This document shows positions 34,977 to 44,275 of a stretch of DNA of 64,000 bases, piece after piece (the first letter of the stretch is position 1; each line of letters begins with the position of its first letter). Under the pieces are notes generated by a model that ran no database searches, was not told the origin of the DNA, and worked only from the letters and a program-made list of their open reading frames with translations. The position numbers and the translations under genes are program-made. The DNA comes from Mycobacterium sp. Root265 (GTDB lineage: Bacteria > Actinomycetota > Actinomycetes > Mycobacteriales > Mycobacteriaceae). The stretch spans positions 1-64,000 of the forward strand of contig NZ_LMJA01000013.1 in assembly GCF_001428895.1 (NCBI RefSeq), in the 5' to 3' direction.

Positions 34977-35141
34977 ATGCCCGCCAAAACTGATAGCGCC
35001 GAGATCGGCGACGTCGAGCCCGTGGCCGACGACACCGCCAGCATGGCTCGCCGTGTGGTGGCCGCCTACGCCACCGACGCCGACGAATGTCGCACCTTCC
35101 TGGCCATGCTCGGTATCGGACCGGCAAAGCTCGAGGCCTAG
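34977..35141 (+). CDS. small conserved protein encoded directly before otsA
   Basis: A 54-residue ORF. It has an acidic first half and a helical second half, MARRVVAAYATDADECRTFLAMLG then IGPAKLEA. It follows a near-consensus -10 box with leaderless spacing and ends at TAG immediately before the otsA GTG, so otsA translation is probably coupled to it. I recall a protein of about this size (Rv3489) in the same place in M. tuberculosis. Role unknown; it could act in trans or only as a translated leader. Confidence 0.75.
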   Translation: MPAKTDSAEIGDVEPVADDTASMARRVVAAYATDADECRTFLAMLGIGPAKLEA

Positions 35142-36617
35142 GTGTCGATGGGAGTCGATTCCGCCGACTCCGCCCCAGACGGGGGCCAAGCCGAGTTCGT
35201 CGTCGTGGCCAATCGGCTACCGGTCGACCAGGTCGTGCTGCCCGACGGCTCCACCACCTGGAAACGCAGCCCCGGTGGCCTGGTCACGGCGCTGGAGCCG
35301 ATCCTGCGCAAACAGCGCGGTGCCTGGATCGGCTGGCCCGGTGTCGCCGACGACCGCGTCGTCGACGGCGACGAGGAACCCATCGTCCAGGATGACCTTC
35401 AGCTCTACCCGGTGCGGCTGTCCGCCGACGACGTGGCGCTGTACTACGAGGGTTTCTCCAACGCCACGCTGTGGCCGCTGTACCACGACGTCATCGTCAA
35501 ACCGATCTACCACCGCGAGTGGTGGGAGCGCTACGTCGAGGTGAACCGGCGGTTCGCCGAAGCCACCTCGCGGGCTGCCGCACCCGGCGCCACCGTGTGG
35601 ATCCAGGACTACCAGCTGCAACTGGTGCCCAAGATGCTGCGCATGCTGCGCCCCGACCTCACCATCGGGTTCTTCCTGCACATCCCGTTCCCGCCGGTCG
35701 AGTTGTTCATGCAGATGCCGTGGCGCACCGAGATCATCGAGGGCCTGCTCGGCGCCGATCTGGTGGGCTTCCACCTGGCCGGCGGCGCCCAGAACTTCCT
35801 GATCCTGGCCCGCAGGCTGATCGGTGCCCACACCTCGCGCGCCTCCATCGGCGTGCGCTCCCGCTTCGGCGAGGTCCAGGTCGGGTTCCGCACCGTCAAG
35901 GTCGGCGCGTTCCCCATCTCCATCGACTCCGCCGATCTCGACCGCAAAGCGCGCGACAAATCGGTCCGGCAGCGGGCCCGCCAGATCCGCGCCGAACTGG
36001 GTAACCCGCGCAAGATCCTGCTCGGAGTCGACAGGCTGGACTACACCAAGGGCATCGACGTCCGGCTCAGGGCGTTCTCCGAACTGCTCGAGCAGGACCG
36101 CGCCGATCGCAGCGACACCGTGCTGATCCAGCTGGCCACACCCAGCCGGGAACGGGTCGAGAGCTATATCGAGATGCGCGAGGACATCGAGCGACAGGTC
36201 GGCCATATCAACGGCGAGTACGGCGAGGTCGGGCATGCGGTGGTGCACTACATCCACCGGCCGCTACCCCGCGATGAGCTGATCGCGTTCTTCGTGGCGG
36301 CCGACGTGATGCTGGTGACCCCGCTGCGCGACGGTATGAACCTGGTCGCCAAGGAGTACGTGGCCTGCCGCAGCGATCTCGGCGGCGCGCTGGTGCTTTC
36401 CGAATTCACCGGCGCCGCAGCCGAACTACGCCAGGCCTACCTGTGCAACCCGCATCACACCGACGGTGTCCGCGATGCCATCGAGCAGGCGCTGAATCAG
36501 ACCGTCGAGGACGGCAAGCGCCGGATGCGTGCGCTGCGCCGCCAGGTGCTCGCCCATGACGTCGACCGCTGGGCGAGGTCGTTCCTGGACGCCCTGGCCA
36601 CCGCTAAATCGGAGTGA
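35142..36617 (+). CDS. otsA: trehalose-6-phosphate synthase OtsA
   Basis: A 491-residue GT20 glycosyltransferase. NRLPV at the N-terminus, [26 protein letters not shown] and the NDP-sugar-binding [12 protein letters not shown] are all present. It joins glucose-6-phosphate and a nucleoside-diphosphate glucose to give trehalose-6-phosphate, the first step of trehalose synthesis. Its GTG start abuts the stop of the 54-codon gene. It matches M. tuberculosis Rv3490. The 3' end overlaps convergent mam4B by 14 bp. Confidence 0.96.
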   Translation: MSMGVDSADSAPDGGQAEFVVVANRLPVDQVVLPDGSTTWKRSPGGLVTALEPILRKQRGAWIGWPGVADDRVVDGDEEPIVQDDLQLYPVRLSADDVALYYEGFSNATLWPLYHDVIVKPIYHREWWERYVEVNRRFAEATSRAAAPGATVWIQDYQLQLVPKMLRMLRPDLTIGFFLHIPFPPVELFMQMPWRTEIIEGLLGADLVGFHLAGGAQNFLILARRLIGAHTSRASIGVRSRFGEVQVGFRTVKVGAFPISIDSADLDRKARDKSVRQRARQIRAELGNPRKILLGVDRLDYTKGIDVRLRAFSELLEQDRADRSDTVLIQLATPSRERVESYIEMREDIERQVGHINGEYGEVGHAVVHYIHRPLPRDELIAFFVAADVMLVTPLRDGMNLVAKEYVACRSDLGGALVLSEFTGAAAELRQAYLCNPHHTDGVRDAIEQALNQTVEDGKRRMRALRRQVLAHDVDRWARSFLDALATAKSE

Positions 36618-37089
36618 TGTAGCTGATCAACCACTTGCCGTCGATCTTCTGGTAATCGACGCGCAGGCGGCTGCCGTCATAGACGGGCTGCTTGGCCTTG
36701 TCGGTGACGGTGCGATTCATGAACACCAGCACCGACGCCGAATCCCGTTGCGCGCTCATCAGACCCGCGCCGACCGCGTGTGCCTGGCTGATCACCTGGC
36801 GCTCACGCGCCTGCGGGATGATGTCCTGGGTGGCGCGTTCCTGGAATTCGCGGCGGTATTCCGGCGTCAGCAGTGTCGCGGCATCGGTGAGACTGCGCTC
36901 GACGGTCTGGAAGTCGTAGCCGAACACCCGCGGGATCTGCTCGATGGCCATGCCCGGCAGCACCGCCTCGGCCTGCTCGGCCGCGCGGGTCTGCACCCGG
37001 TCCCAATACAACCCGCCCGCCGCTGCGGACAGGGCGATCAGACCGAGCGCGAAGACCGCGACGGCCAGCTGGATCAGTCTGGCGCGCAT
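36604..37089 (-). CDS. mam4B: Mce4-associated membrane protein Mam4B
   Basis: A 161-residue protein with one N-terminal membrane segment (about 5-27) and an extracytoplasmic alpha+beta domain of the Mce-associated (NTF2-like) type. It matches M. tuberculosis Rv3492c by position and form. Its start codon overlaps the mam4A stop by 1 bp. Mam proteins stabilise or assist the Mce importer. It is the last gene of the mce4 operon. Confidence 0.9.
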   Translation of the reverse strand: MRARLIQLAVAVFALGLIALSAAAGGLYWDRVQTRAAEQAEAVLPGMAIEQIPRVFGYDFQTVERSLTDAATLLTPEYRREFQERATQDIIPQARERQVISQAHAVGAGLMSAQRDSASVLVFMNRTVTDKAKQPVYDGSRLRVDYQKIDGKWLISYITPI

Positions 37090-37781
37090 CAGTTGCCACC
37101 CTCGGGGTACTTCAGGTCGTAGCCGGTCATGTGACCGTTGTCGTCCTCGTGCACGATCACCCGCATCCGATAGGGCTGTGAGGGCTTGTTGACGCCCTCC
37201 AGGTCGGTGACGGTGACCCGCACCGAGACCAGCACCGCGGCGTTGCCACCGATGTCGTCGACCTTCTCCAGTGCGGCACCACTGATGACCGCCTCGGAGG
37301 TGGCATTGGTGTCGCGGAAGATGGCCTTGAGGTTGTCGACGTTGTTGTCCTGGCTCAGCATGTCCCGCAACGGACCGCTGGTGCCGTCGACGAACCGGTT
37401 CACGCTCTCGTCGATCGTGTTCTGGTCGTAGCTGAACATGTTCATCACGGTCTGTTCGGCGGTGTCGACGAACCGCTGATCACGGGCCTGGACGTCCTCG
37501 GCGTGCCGGTGCTGCACCATCAGCACGGCCACCACCACCACCAGTGCGACCGCGGCGACCAGCGCGGCCACCCCGGACACCAGGGCGACCAGCGCGCGGT
37601 GGGGTTGGCGCGGCGGCAGCGCGGTGGGCGTGGCCGGCGTCGTGCGGGTCACCGGTGCGCTGGTGACCACCTTGGCGGCGGACTCACCCTCCGGGGCGGC
37701 CGCCGGGCCCGCCGCGCGCGAGGCACGCCGACGGGTGGGCTTGGCGGGTGTGTCCCCGGAAGCCCGTTCCTGCTCAACCAT
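37089..37781 (-). CDS. mam4A: Mce4-associated membrane protein Mam4A
   Basis: A 230-residue protein. The N-terminal 60 residues are cytoplasmic, basic and Pro/Ala-rich. A membrane helix (about 63-88) leads to an external domain with DTAEQTVMNMFSYDQNTIDESVNRF, typical of Mce-associated proteins. It matches M. tuberculosis Rv3493c. It begins right after mce4F. OmamA/LucA-type relatives stabilise Mce complexes, so a support role in cholesterol uptake is likely. Confidence 0.9.
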   Translation of the reverse strand: MVEQERASGDTPAKPTRRRASRAAGPAAAPEGESAAKVVTSAPVTRTTPATPTALPPRQPHRALVALVSGVAALVAAVALVVVVAVLMVQHRHAEDVQARDQRFVDTAEQTVMNMFSYDQNTIDESVNRFVDGTSGPLRDMLSQDNNVDNLKAIFRDTNATSEAVISGAALEKVDDIGGNAAVLVSVRVTVTDLEGVNKPSQPYRMRVIVHEDDNGHMTGYDLKYPEGGN

Positions 37782-39563
37782 TTACATCTTCCTCGGCGCC
37801 ATCATCAGATCGACCCAGTTCTCCGCGGGTGTGAAGTCGTCGCTACCGGGGGCGAACACCCCGGTCTCGCCGCTCGCCGGGTCGGCGAACACACCTGTCT
37901 TCGGATCGTAGGTGCTCGTCAGGGAAGCGCTGGCAAGGGGTTGTTCCGCGGGCAGCGGACCCGGTGCCGGCGGCGGGCCCGGGGCGGGCGGCGGGGGCAG
38001 CAGCGCCTCCGGTGGCGGCGCCAGACCCGGTGCCTCCGAGCCCGGGGGCCGGTAGATCGGCGTACCGGGCGGCAACGGCGGCATCGGCTCCTGGCGGCCG
38101 TAGGGCGGCAGCACCTGATCCGGCGGCGCGTAGTACGGCCACGGCGGTGCCGGCGCATTGTTGTTCGGCGGCACCGGGTTCGGGAACGGCGCGTTCGGGG
38201 CCGGACCGGGGCCCGGTTGCACGCCCGGAGGCAGCTGCACCGCGGGTGCGCCCGGATCGTAATCGTGGGCCGGCGGGATGTTCGGGAACTTGTTCGGCGG
38301 CGTGATGTTCCGCGGATCGGTGATCGGGGTGTCGTACGGCACCGGCGGGCCGCGCCACGGGTTGCTGCCGATCGGCACATAACCGACCGGGTCGCGGCAG
38401 AGCTGGACCGTGGGCGCCCGCTTACCGGGGAACTCCTGGCACGGGTAGTTACGCGCACCACGCACCACCGCGGGATCGTTCTGCGCGGTCTTGCAGTACA
38501 TGTCGGTCGGCAGCTCACGCAGGGTGGTGTCGGCCGGCGAGCGGATGTCCGAGGGCGGGATGAAGCCGGTCGAACACGGCGGCGAGTCACCCAGGTTGAT
38601 CTTGAAGTCCAGCTTGCCGCCCTCGTCGGCGGGCAGGCCGGTGCCGACCGTGATCAGCGCGGCCATCAGGGCCGGGAAGATGACCAGGGCCTGTTCGATC
38701 GACTTGTGATAGATGACGCCGATGCGACCGAAGTTGGCCAGGTTGGCGGCCAGCACCGGGAACGTCGGCCGGATGCCTTCGAACGTGGTGTTGGCCTCCG
38801 CCACCGCGCCGGGCACGGTCTGCAGCGTCGAACGGAACTGCGGGTCGGCGTTGGCGACCTCGGTGGTCAGCCGGGCCAGTCCGTCGGCGGAGGAACGGAT
38901 GTCGTCGCCGGCGGTGATCTGGGCGTCCAGGAACGGGCCGGCCTGATCGATCAGCTGGCTGGTCTGCCCGTAGCTGGCGTTGGCCTCGTCGATGAGGTCA
39001 CGCCCGGACTGGATCAGCCGCGCCAGCTCCGGCCCGGATCCGTTGAATGCCTTGAACGTTTCCTTCAGCAGATCCTGGATCCGCGCGTCGCCGACGCTGG
39101 CCACCAGATCGTCGGCCTGCTTGAGCATGCCGGCGATGTCCTGGCCGATCGCGGTGTGCTCGACCCCGATGTTGGAACCGTTGCGCAGCAGGCCGGGGGC
39201 GGCGCCACCGTCGTCATCGCTCGGCGGCACCAGGTCGATGTACTGCTCGCCCACCGCGGAGACACTCTTGACCGTGGCCGTGACGTTCTCCGGCACGTCG
39301 GTGTCGGTGTTGAGCCGCATGTGCGCCTCCACACCGTCATCGGTCAGTCCGACCGCCTCGACGCGCCCGATGGTCACGCCGCGGTAGGTGACGTTGGCGT
39401 TCTGGTACAGCCCGCCACCGGCCTTGAAGTCCGCGGTGACGTTGTAGGTGCCGATCCCCAGCGTCGCCGGGACGTGCAGGTAGAACGCCGAGATGGCGGT
39501 GACGGTCAGCACCGTGACGACGGCGAAGATGGACAGCTGCAAACGTGTCAGACGGGTCAGCAT
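37782..39563 (-). CDS. mce4F: Mce-family protein Mce4F
   Basis: A 593-residue protein. N-terminal membrane anchor (about 8-30), MCE/MlaD domain (about 35-115, with TADFKAGGGLYQNANVTYRGVTIGRV), the helical Mce region (115-330), and a proline/glycine-rich tail (about 400-570) full of PPxxP-type runs. It is the sixth subunit of the tunnel-forming Mce4 substrate-binding complex that moves cholesterol across the envelope. The start overlaps the mce4E stop by 1 bp. Confidence 0.95.
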   Translation of the reverse strand: MLTRLTRLQLSIFAVVTVLTVTAISAFYLHVPATLGIGTYNVTADFKAGGGLYQNANVTYRGVTIGRVEAVGLTDDGVEAHMRLNTDTDVPENVTATVKSVSAVGEQYIDLVPPSDDDGGAAPGLLRNGSNIGVEHTAIGQDIAGMLKQADDLVASVGDARIQDLLKETFKAFNGSGPELARLIQSGRDLIDEANASYGQTSQLIDQAGPFLDAQITAGDDIRSSADGLARLTTEVANADPQFRSTLQTVPGAVAEANTTFEGIRPTFPVLAANLANFGRIGVIYHKSIEQALVIFPALMAALITVGTGLPADEGGKLDFKINLGDSPPCSTGFIPPSDIRSPADTTLRELPTDMYCKTAQNDPAVVRGARNYPCQEFPGKRAPTVQLCRDPVGYVPIGSNPWRGPPVPYDTPITDPRNITPPNKFPNIPPAHDYDPGAPAVQLPPGVQPGPGPAPNAPFPNPVPPNNNAPAPPWPYYAPPDQVLPPYGRQEPMPPLPPGTPIYRPPGSEAPGLAPPPEALLPPPPAPGPPPAPGPLPAEQPLASASLTSTYDPKTGVFADPASGETGVFAPGSDDFTPAENWVDLMMAPRKM

Positions 39564-40738
39564 TACGGCGTCCCCCCATCGTGCTGTGTCGCGGTGCCGG
39601 GCGGGATCTTGAACGGATCGGCCGCCTGACCGGAGAGGTTGGCCATCGCACCGGTCAGGAAGTCCGGCGGGTTGATCACCTCGCTGAGATGCTTCATGTT
39701 CGGATCGAAGAACGATGTGGTGAACACCGACTCACCGAACCGCCGCACCGTGAGGTCGAACGTCACGAAGACGTTCATGTAGTCACCGCGGACGGCGTTG
39801 CGCAGATACTTGTAGTGGAACGGGAACGTCGGCAGCAGCTCCAGGTCCTTGATGAAGTCATCGGCATTGTCGTTGAGCGCCTTGATGACCGGGAACAGGT
39901 CCTTGAGGTCGGCCGTGAAATCGGTCTTCGTCTCCGACAGCACGCGCGAACCCACCTCGGCGAAACTCTTCAGGGCCGTGAAGGCACTGACGATGTTGTC
40001 GCGGTTGTTGTTGAGCACCAGCAGCGCATTGGGCAGGCTGTCCAGCGTGCGACCCAGGTTGTCCTTGCTCTGCGCAAGGATCGAGGCGAACCGGTTGAGC
40101 CCGTCGGCGGCGGTGAGGATGTCCTCGGTCTGCCGGTCCAGTGAAGCGGTCAGTTCGGCCAGCCGGGGCAGCAACTCGGCGAAGCTGCCGGTCCGCCCGG
40201 CGACCGCGGCGTATGCCTCGTCGGTGATGTCCTGCAGCGCACCGAGATTGCCCTTGTTGACCACCACACCGAGCGCGGAGAGCACCTCTTCGGTGGTCGG
40301 GTAGCGACCGATGGCCCCGAGCGGGATGTTCGAGCCCTGCTTCAGCTTCCCGACGGCATCGTCGATCGGCGGGGTCAGCTGCACGTGCTGGGAACCCAGC
40401 AGCGAGGTCTGCGCAACGGTGGCCGTCGAGTTCTGCGGCAGGTCGACATCGCTGTCCAGCGACAGCTGCACCGCGGCGTAGAACGTCCCGTCCTGGCGCT
40501 GCACCGCCTCGATACCCGAGACGCTGCCGACGGTGACGTCGTCGACCATCACCGGCGAGTTCTGCGGCAGCGTCGCGACGTCGGGCAGTTCCACGGTGAT
40601 CGTGTACGAGCCGGAGCCGTGACCGGCGGTGCCCGGCATGTTCAGCGAGTTCAGCCCGCCGAACTGGCAACCCGCCAGCATGAGCGTGCCGCCGCCGAGC
40701 GCGGTGCCACGCAACAGGATCGATTTCATCGAGGTCAT
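39563..40738 (-). CDS. mce4E: Mce-family lipoprotein Mce4E (LprN)
   Basis: A 391-residue lipoprotein; signal peptide with lipobox LMLAGC. The MCE domain follows (YTITVELPDVATLPQNSPVMVDDVTVGSV), then a helical region. The E subunit of Mce systems is normally the lipoprotein, and M. tuberculosis calls it lprN (Rv3495c). I chose the ATG at 40738, which overlaps the mce4D stop (ATGA); the 62-residue upstream extension is mce4D read in another frame. Confidence 0.95.
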   Translation of the reverse strand: MTSMKSILLRGTALGGGTLMLAGCQFGGLNSLNMPGTAGHGSGSYTITVELPDVATLPQNSPVMVDDVTVGSVSGIEAVQRQDGTFYAAVQLSLDSDVDLPQNSTATVAQTSLLGSQHVQLTPPIDDAVGKLKQGSNIPLGAIGRYPTTEEVLSALGVVVNKGNLGALQDITDEAYAAVAGRTGSFAELLPRLAELTASLDRQTEDILTAADGLNRFASILAQSKDNLGRTLDSLPNALLVLNNNRDNIVSAFTALKSFAEVGSRVLSETKTDFTADLKDLFPVIKALNDNADDFIKDLELLPTFPFHYKYLRNAVRGDYMNVFVTFDLTVRRFGESVFTTSFFDPNMKHLSEVINPPDFLTGAMANLSGQAADPFKIPPGTATQHDGGTP

Positions 40739-42126
40739 CCGCCCGCCCCTCCGGCCGGCGCCGGGGCAGGCCCCGGCAGGGGTCCCGCGCCCATCGGCGG
40801 GGCCGGCTGTACCGGGCCTGCCGGTGAGATCTGTCCGGGCACCGCGGGTGGCGGCAGGATCAGTTGGCTGAGGTTGCCGCCCGGAGGTGCGATGGGCGGG
40901 GTGACCCCGGGTGCGGGCTGCCACTGCAGGTAGGGCACCGGTGTCTCGGCCTTCGCCTGGGTCTCCGGGGTGTCGTAGATGATCTGCCCCTTGTACGCGG
41001 TGATGCTGTCGATGGGGTGCAGCAGGATCGGCGGGTAGTTCATGGTGATCCGCTTGAGCACCGGCGCCATGCGCTGGCGGCAGATCTCGGCGCGCTTGTA
41101 GTTGTCCGGCGAGGCGCCGACATCGAAGGTGCCACCGCAGATGAACTGCACCGGGTTGGCGAAGTTCGGCAGCGACAGCAGGCCGCCGACGGTGCCCTGC
41201 GCCGGGTTGTAGATGTTGTAGAAGTTGGCCAGACCGTTGGGCGTCACGTGCAGGATCTGCTCGATGTCATCGCTGTGGTCGGTGAGGATCTGGGTGAACT
41301 CACTGAGCTTGCCCACCGACTGGATCAGCGAGGCGTTGGACTCGCTGAGCAGACCGCGGACATCACCGAGCGCCTGATTGAGCGCGCCCAGGGTGGCGTC
41401 CAGATCCTGGGTGCTGGCCGCGAGCACCTGCGACACCGACGCGACGTGGTTGGTGAACTGCACGATCTGCTCGTTGCTGTTGGCCAGCGCGTTCACGAGC
41501 ACCTGCAAATTGCGGATGGTGCCGAACAGGTCGGTCCGCGAATCCCCGAGGCGGCCCGCGGTCTGCGAGAGTTCGCGCAGCGCTTGGCGGAACGAGTCGC
41601 CGTTGTTGTCGAACGCGTCGGCGGCCTGGTTGACGACCTGGGTGAGCGGCCCCTGCAGGCCGCCCTCCTGCGGGCCGAGCTGGGTGCTCAGCGCGGTGAG
41701 CTGCTCCTTGACCTCGTCCCACTCGACCGGGACACCGGTACGGTCCAGCCCGATCTCCGCGCCGTCGGCCAGCACGTCACCTTCGGTGTAGGCGGGCGTC
41801 AGCTGGATGAACCTGGCGGACACCAGGTTCGGCGCGATGATGATGGCCTGCGCATTCGCTGGCACCCGCACACCGTCGTCCAGCGTCATGTTGATCTTGA
41901 CGTCTTGGGCGCGCGGCTGGATCGAATCGATCCGCCCGATGGGCACACCGACGATGCGGACATCGTCGCCGGGGTACAGCCCGACCGCAGTCGGGAAGTA
42001 GGCCACGACCTTCTGTCCGCCGCGGCTCGGCCACACCAGGTAGACACCGACGGCCAGCAGGACCGCAAGCGCCACCGCGAGAGTTCCGCGCAGCCACTTG
42101 CTCTTTCCGGATCTGATTTCTGTCAT
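40735..42126 (-). CDS. mce4D: Mce-family protein Mce4D
   Basis: A 463-residue Mce subunit. N-terminal membrane helix (about 12-33), MCE domain (about 38-118, VVAYFPTAVGLYPGDDVRIVGVPIGRI) and a long coiled/helical region (130-300). The tail is Pro/Gly-rich (about 395-463). It overlaps mce4C and mce4E by 4 bp each. Part of the Mce4 cholesterol importer. Confidence 0.95.
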   Translation of the reverse strand: MTEIRSGKSKWLRGTLAVALAVLLAVGVYLVWPSRGGQKVVAYFPTAVGLYPGDDVRIVGVPIGRIDSIQPRAQDVKINMTLDDGVRVPANAQAIIIAPNLVSARFIQLTPAYTEGDVLADGAEIGLDRTGVPVEWDEVKEQLTALSTQLGPQEGGLQGPLTQVVNQAADAFDNNGDSFRQALRELSQTAGRLGDSRTDLFGTIRNLQVLVNALANSNEQIVQFTNHVASVSQVLAASTQDLDATLGALNQALGDVRGLLSESNASLIQSVGKLSEFTQILTDHSDDIEQILHVTPNGLANFYNIYNPAQGTVGGLLSLPNFANPVQFICGGTFDVGASPDNYKRAEICRQRMAPVLKRITMNYPPILLHPIDSITAYKGQIIYDTPETQAKAETPVPYLQWQPAPGVTPPIAPPGGNLSQLILPPPAVPGQISPAGPVQPAPPMGAGPLPGPAPAPAGGAGG

Positions 42127-43181
42127 GGCGTCTTGGGCCTCACCAGCATGCGCTCGGAGATCATGCCGCGCAGGTAGTCGGCGAGGCTGTCCGGCAGCTT
42201 GCCCGGCTGGAAGTAGCCGTCCAGCAGGACTTCGGCGATGGTCGCCGGGGGCAGGCCGTAAAGGTTGATGTTGAAGCCGGGTCCGTTACCGACCACCTCG
42301 GCGAGCGCAGTGGCGTACGGCGGCAGTCGCTTCAGCGCCTCGCCGATGTGCTCCTTGCGCTCGAGCAGGTTGGCCATCACCGCGTCCAGCCGCTGCAGCA
42401 CGGGCAGGAACTCACGCTTGTTGTCGGCGACGAAACCGGAAAGCTGGTGCGAGACATCGTCGATACCGGCGATCAGCGTGCTCAGTGCCTGCCTGCGCTC
42501 GTCGAGGGCGGCGAACAACTGGTTGCCATCGGTGATGAGCTGGTTCACCTGACCGGCCCGCTGGGCCAGGGTGTCGGAGACGTTCTTGGCGTGCAGCAGC
42601 AATTCTTCGAGCGCCTGATCGCGCTTGTTCAGGCTGCGGCTCAGGTTCGCGACGCCGTCGAGCGCGCCGCGCAGCTGCGGGGTCGCGTCGCGCAGCGTAT
42701 CGGTCAGGGTCTGCAGCGCCTGCTCGAACTTCGGCTTGTCGAGCGCGCTGACGTTGCCGCCGAGGTCCTGCAGTGCGGTGTTCAGGGTGTACGGGGTGGT
42801 GGTGCGGCCGACCGGGATGACGGTCGAGTCGCCGCTGCCTCCTGGTGTCACCGACAGCGACTTCTGGCCCAGCACGGTGTCGGTCTTGATGGCCACCAGA
42901 GTCTGGTTGCCCACCTTGATGTTCCGGTCGACGGTGAAGCCCACCTTGGCCTGATCGCGAGCCAGCGACACCGAGGTCACCTTGCCGACCTTGATACCGG
43001 ACACCGCGACGTCGTTACCCGGTGAGATGCCACCGGCGTCGGAGAAATAGGCCTCATATCCGCGGCCCTGCGGGTACCACGGCAGGCCGGTGTACCCGAA
43101 GGACACCAGCACCAGGCACGCCACCACGAAGATGCCGAGAATCCCGGTGCGCAGCGGGTTGCTGCGGTCTGGGCTAGCCAT
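42123..43181 (-). CDS. mce4C: Mce-family protein Mce4C
   Basis: A 352-residue Mce subunit. Membrane anchor at about 11-30, MCE domain near 38-120 (YEAYFSDAGGISPGNDVAVSGIKVGKV), then the Mce helical domain to about 300. I chose the ATG at 43181 (MASPDRSNPL), inside the end of mce4B with GGAGA before it; the 13-residue extension is Arg-rich and unlikely. Part of the Mce4 complex. Confidence 0.94.
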   Translation of the reverse strand: MASPDRSNPLRTGILGIFVVACLVLVSFGYTGLPWYPQGRGYEAYFSDAGGISPGNDVAVSGIKVGKVTSVSLARDQAKVGFTVDRNIKVGNQTLVAIKTDTVLGQKSLSVTPGGSGDSTVIPVGRTTTPYTLNTALQDLGGNVSALDKPKFEQALQTLTDTLRDATPQLRGALDGVANLSRSLNKRDQALEELLLHAKNVSDTLAQRAGQVNQLITDGNQLFAALDERRQALSTLIAGIDDVSHQLSGFVADNKREFLPVLQRLDAVMANLLERKEHIGEALKRLPPYATALAEVVGNGPGFNINLYGLPPATIAEVLLDGYFQPGKLPDSLADYLRGMISERMLVRPKTP

Positions 43182-44208
43182 TCTCCGAGCACCTCCCCTT
43201 CGACGGGTCCGGCGGGCCACCGAACGGGATCAGGATGTCGCTACCGGCCGGGCCGTTGATCTTCAGCCGGATGGAGCAGTAGTAGATGTTGAAGAACGCG
43301 CCGTAGGCACCCAGCGAGTTCAGCCGCATGTAGTTCTCCGCCAGCGGCTCGATCACCTTGTTGATATCGGCCTTGCGCTCGTCCATCCGCTGCAGCAGCG
43401 GGCGCGCGTTCTCGATGACGCCCTGCAGGGGGCGGCGTGAGGCCTCCAGCATCTCGGTCAGATCGTTTTCCGCCGATGCCAGCGGCGCGATCGCCCCGGC
43501 GATGGGGTCACGGTTCTCGGCCAGCCCGGTGATGAGCTTCTGCAGTTCGTCGACGCTGGCGTTGAACTGGGCGCCCTTCTCATCGACGGTGCCCAGCACG
43601 GTGTTCAGGTTGGTGATGACGTCGCCGATCAGCTGATCCCGGTCGGCGAGACGCTGGCTGAACGAGCTGGTGTTGGACAGCAGGCTCTGGATCGCGCCGC
43701 CCTGGCCCTGCAGCAGTTCGATGACCGCGTTGCTGATCTCGTTGACCTTGGCCCCGTCCAGACCCTTGAGCACCGGCTTCAACCCACCCAGCAGCGCGTC
43801 GAGATCCAGTGCGGGCTGGGTGTTGTCCTTCGAGATGGTGGCGCCGGCCGGCAGCTTCTTCAGCTCTCCCGGGCCGGAGGTGATCTCCATGTAGCGGTCG
43901 CCGACCAGGTTCTCGTAGCGCACCACCAACCGGGTGGAGGTGTAGAGCTGATAGCGCTTGTCCACGTCGAATGCGACGTTGACGGTGTTGTCGGGGTTCA
44001 GCGTGACCGAGCCGACCGAACCGACCGGCACGCCCGCGATGCGGACGTCCTGACCGGACTTCAGCCGGGAGGCCTCGGAGAAGGTGGCCGAGAACTGGTT
44101 GCTGGAGGCGAATCGGAACTGCCCGAACACCACGACCAGACCGGCGGCCACCAGCACCATCGCGAGCGTGAACACGATGACGTTGATCAGGGTCCTACGT
44201 TGGTTCAT
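43174..44208 (-). CDS. mce4B: Mce-family protein Mce4B
   Basis: A 344-residue Mce subunit with an N-terminal membrane helix (about 8-28), an MCE domain (about 35-115, FSATFSEASRLKSGQDVRIAGVPVGSV) and the helical region. It ends with a Cys-containing segment near the stop (GRCSENG). It is preceded by a 67-bp gap after mce4A, unlike the other closely overlapping genes. Confidence 0.95.
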   Translation of the reverse strand: MNQRRTLINVIVFTLAMVLVAAGLVVVFGQFRFASSNQFSATFSEASRLKSGQDVRIAGVPVGSVGSVTLNPDNTVNVAFDVDKRYQLYTSTRLVVRYENLVGDRYMEITSGPGELKKLPAGATISKDNTQPALDLDALLGGLKPVLKGLDGAKVNEISNAVIELLQGQGGAIQSLLSNTSSFSQRLADRDQLIGDVITNLNTVLGTVDEKGAQFNASVDELQKLITGLAENRDPIAGAIAPLASAENDLTEMLEASRRPLQGVIENARPLLQRMDERKADINKVIEPLAENYMRLNSLGAYGAFFNIYYCSIRLKINGPAGSDILIPFGGPPDPSKGRCSENG

Positions 44209-44275
44209 CAGATTTCACTGTTCTTTGTGACACGAGGCTCTTCGCGTAGGCGCTCATCGCGGCGCAACCTGATCA

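Noticed and set aside
37503-39629. 708-codon plus-strand open frame opposite mce4F
   Set aside because: Arg/Gly/His-rich shadow of mce4F; spans the proline-rich tail and shows no family motif.
44209-44275. Promoter or regulatory site in the 67-bp gap between mce4A and mce4B
   Set aside because: I see no -10-like box at a sensible place, no palindrome and no KstR-type box; the gap is probably just operon spacing.
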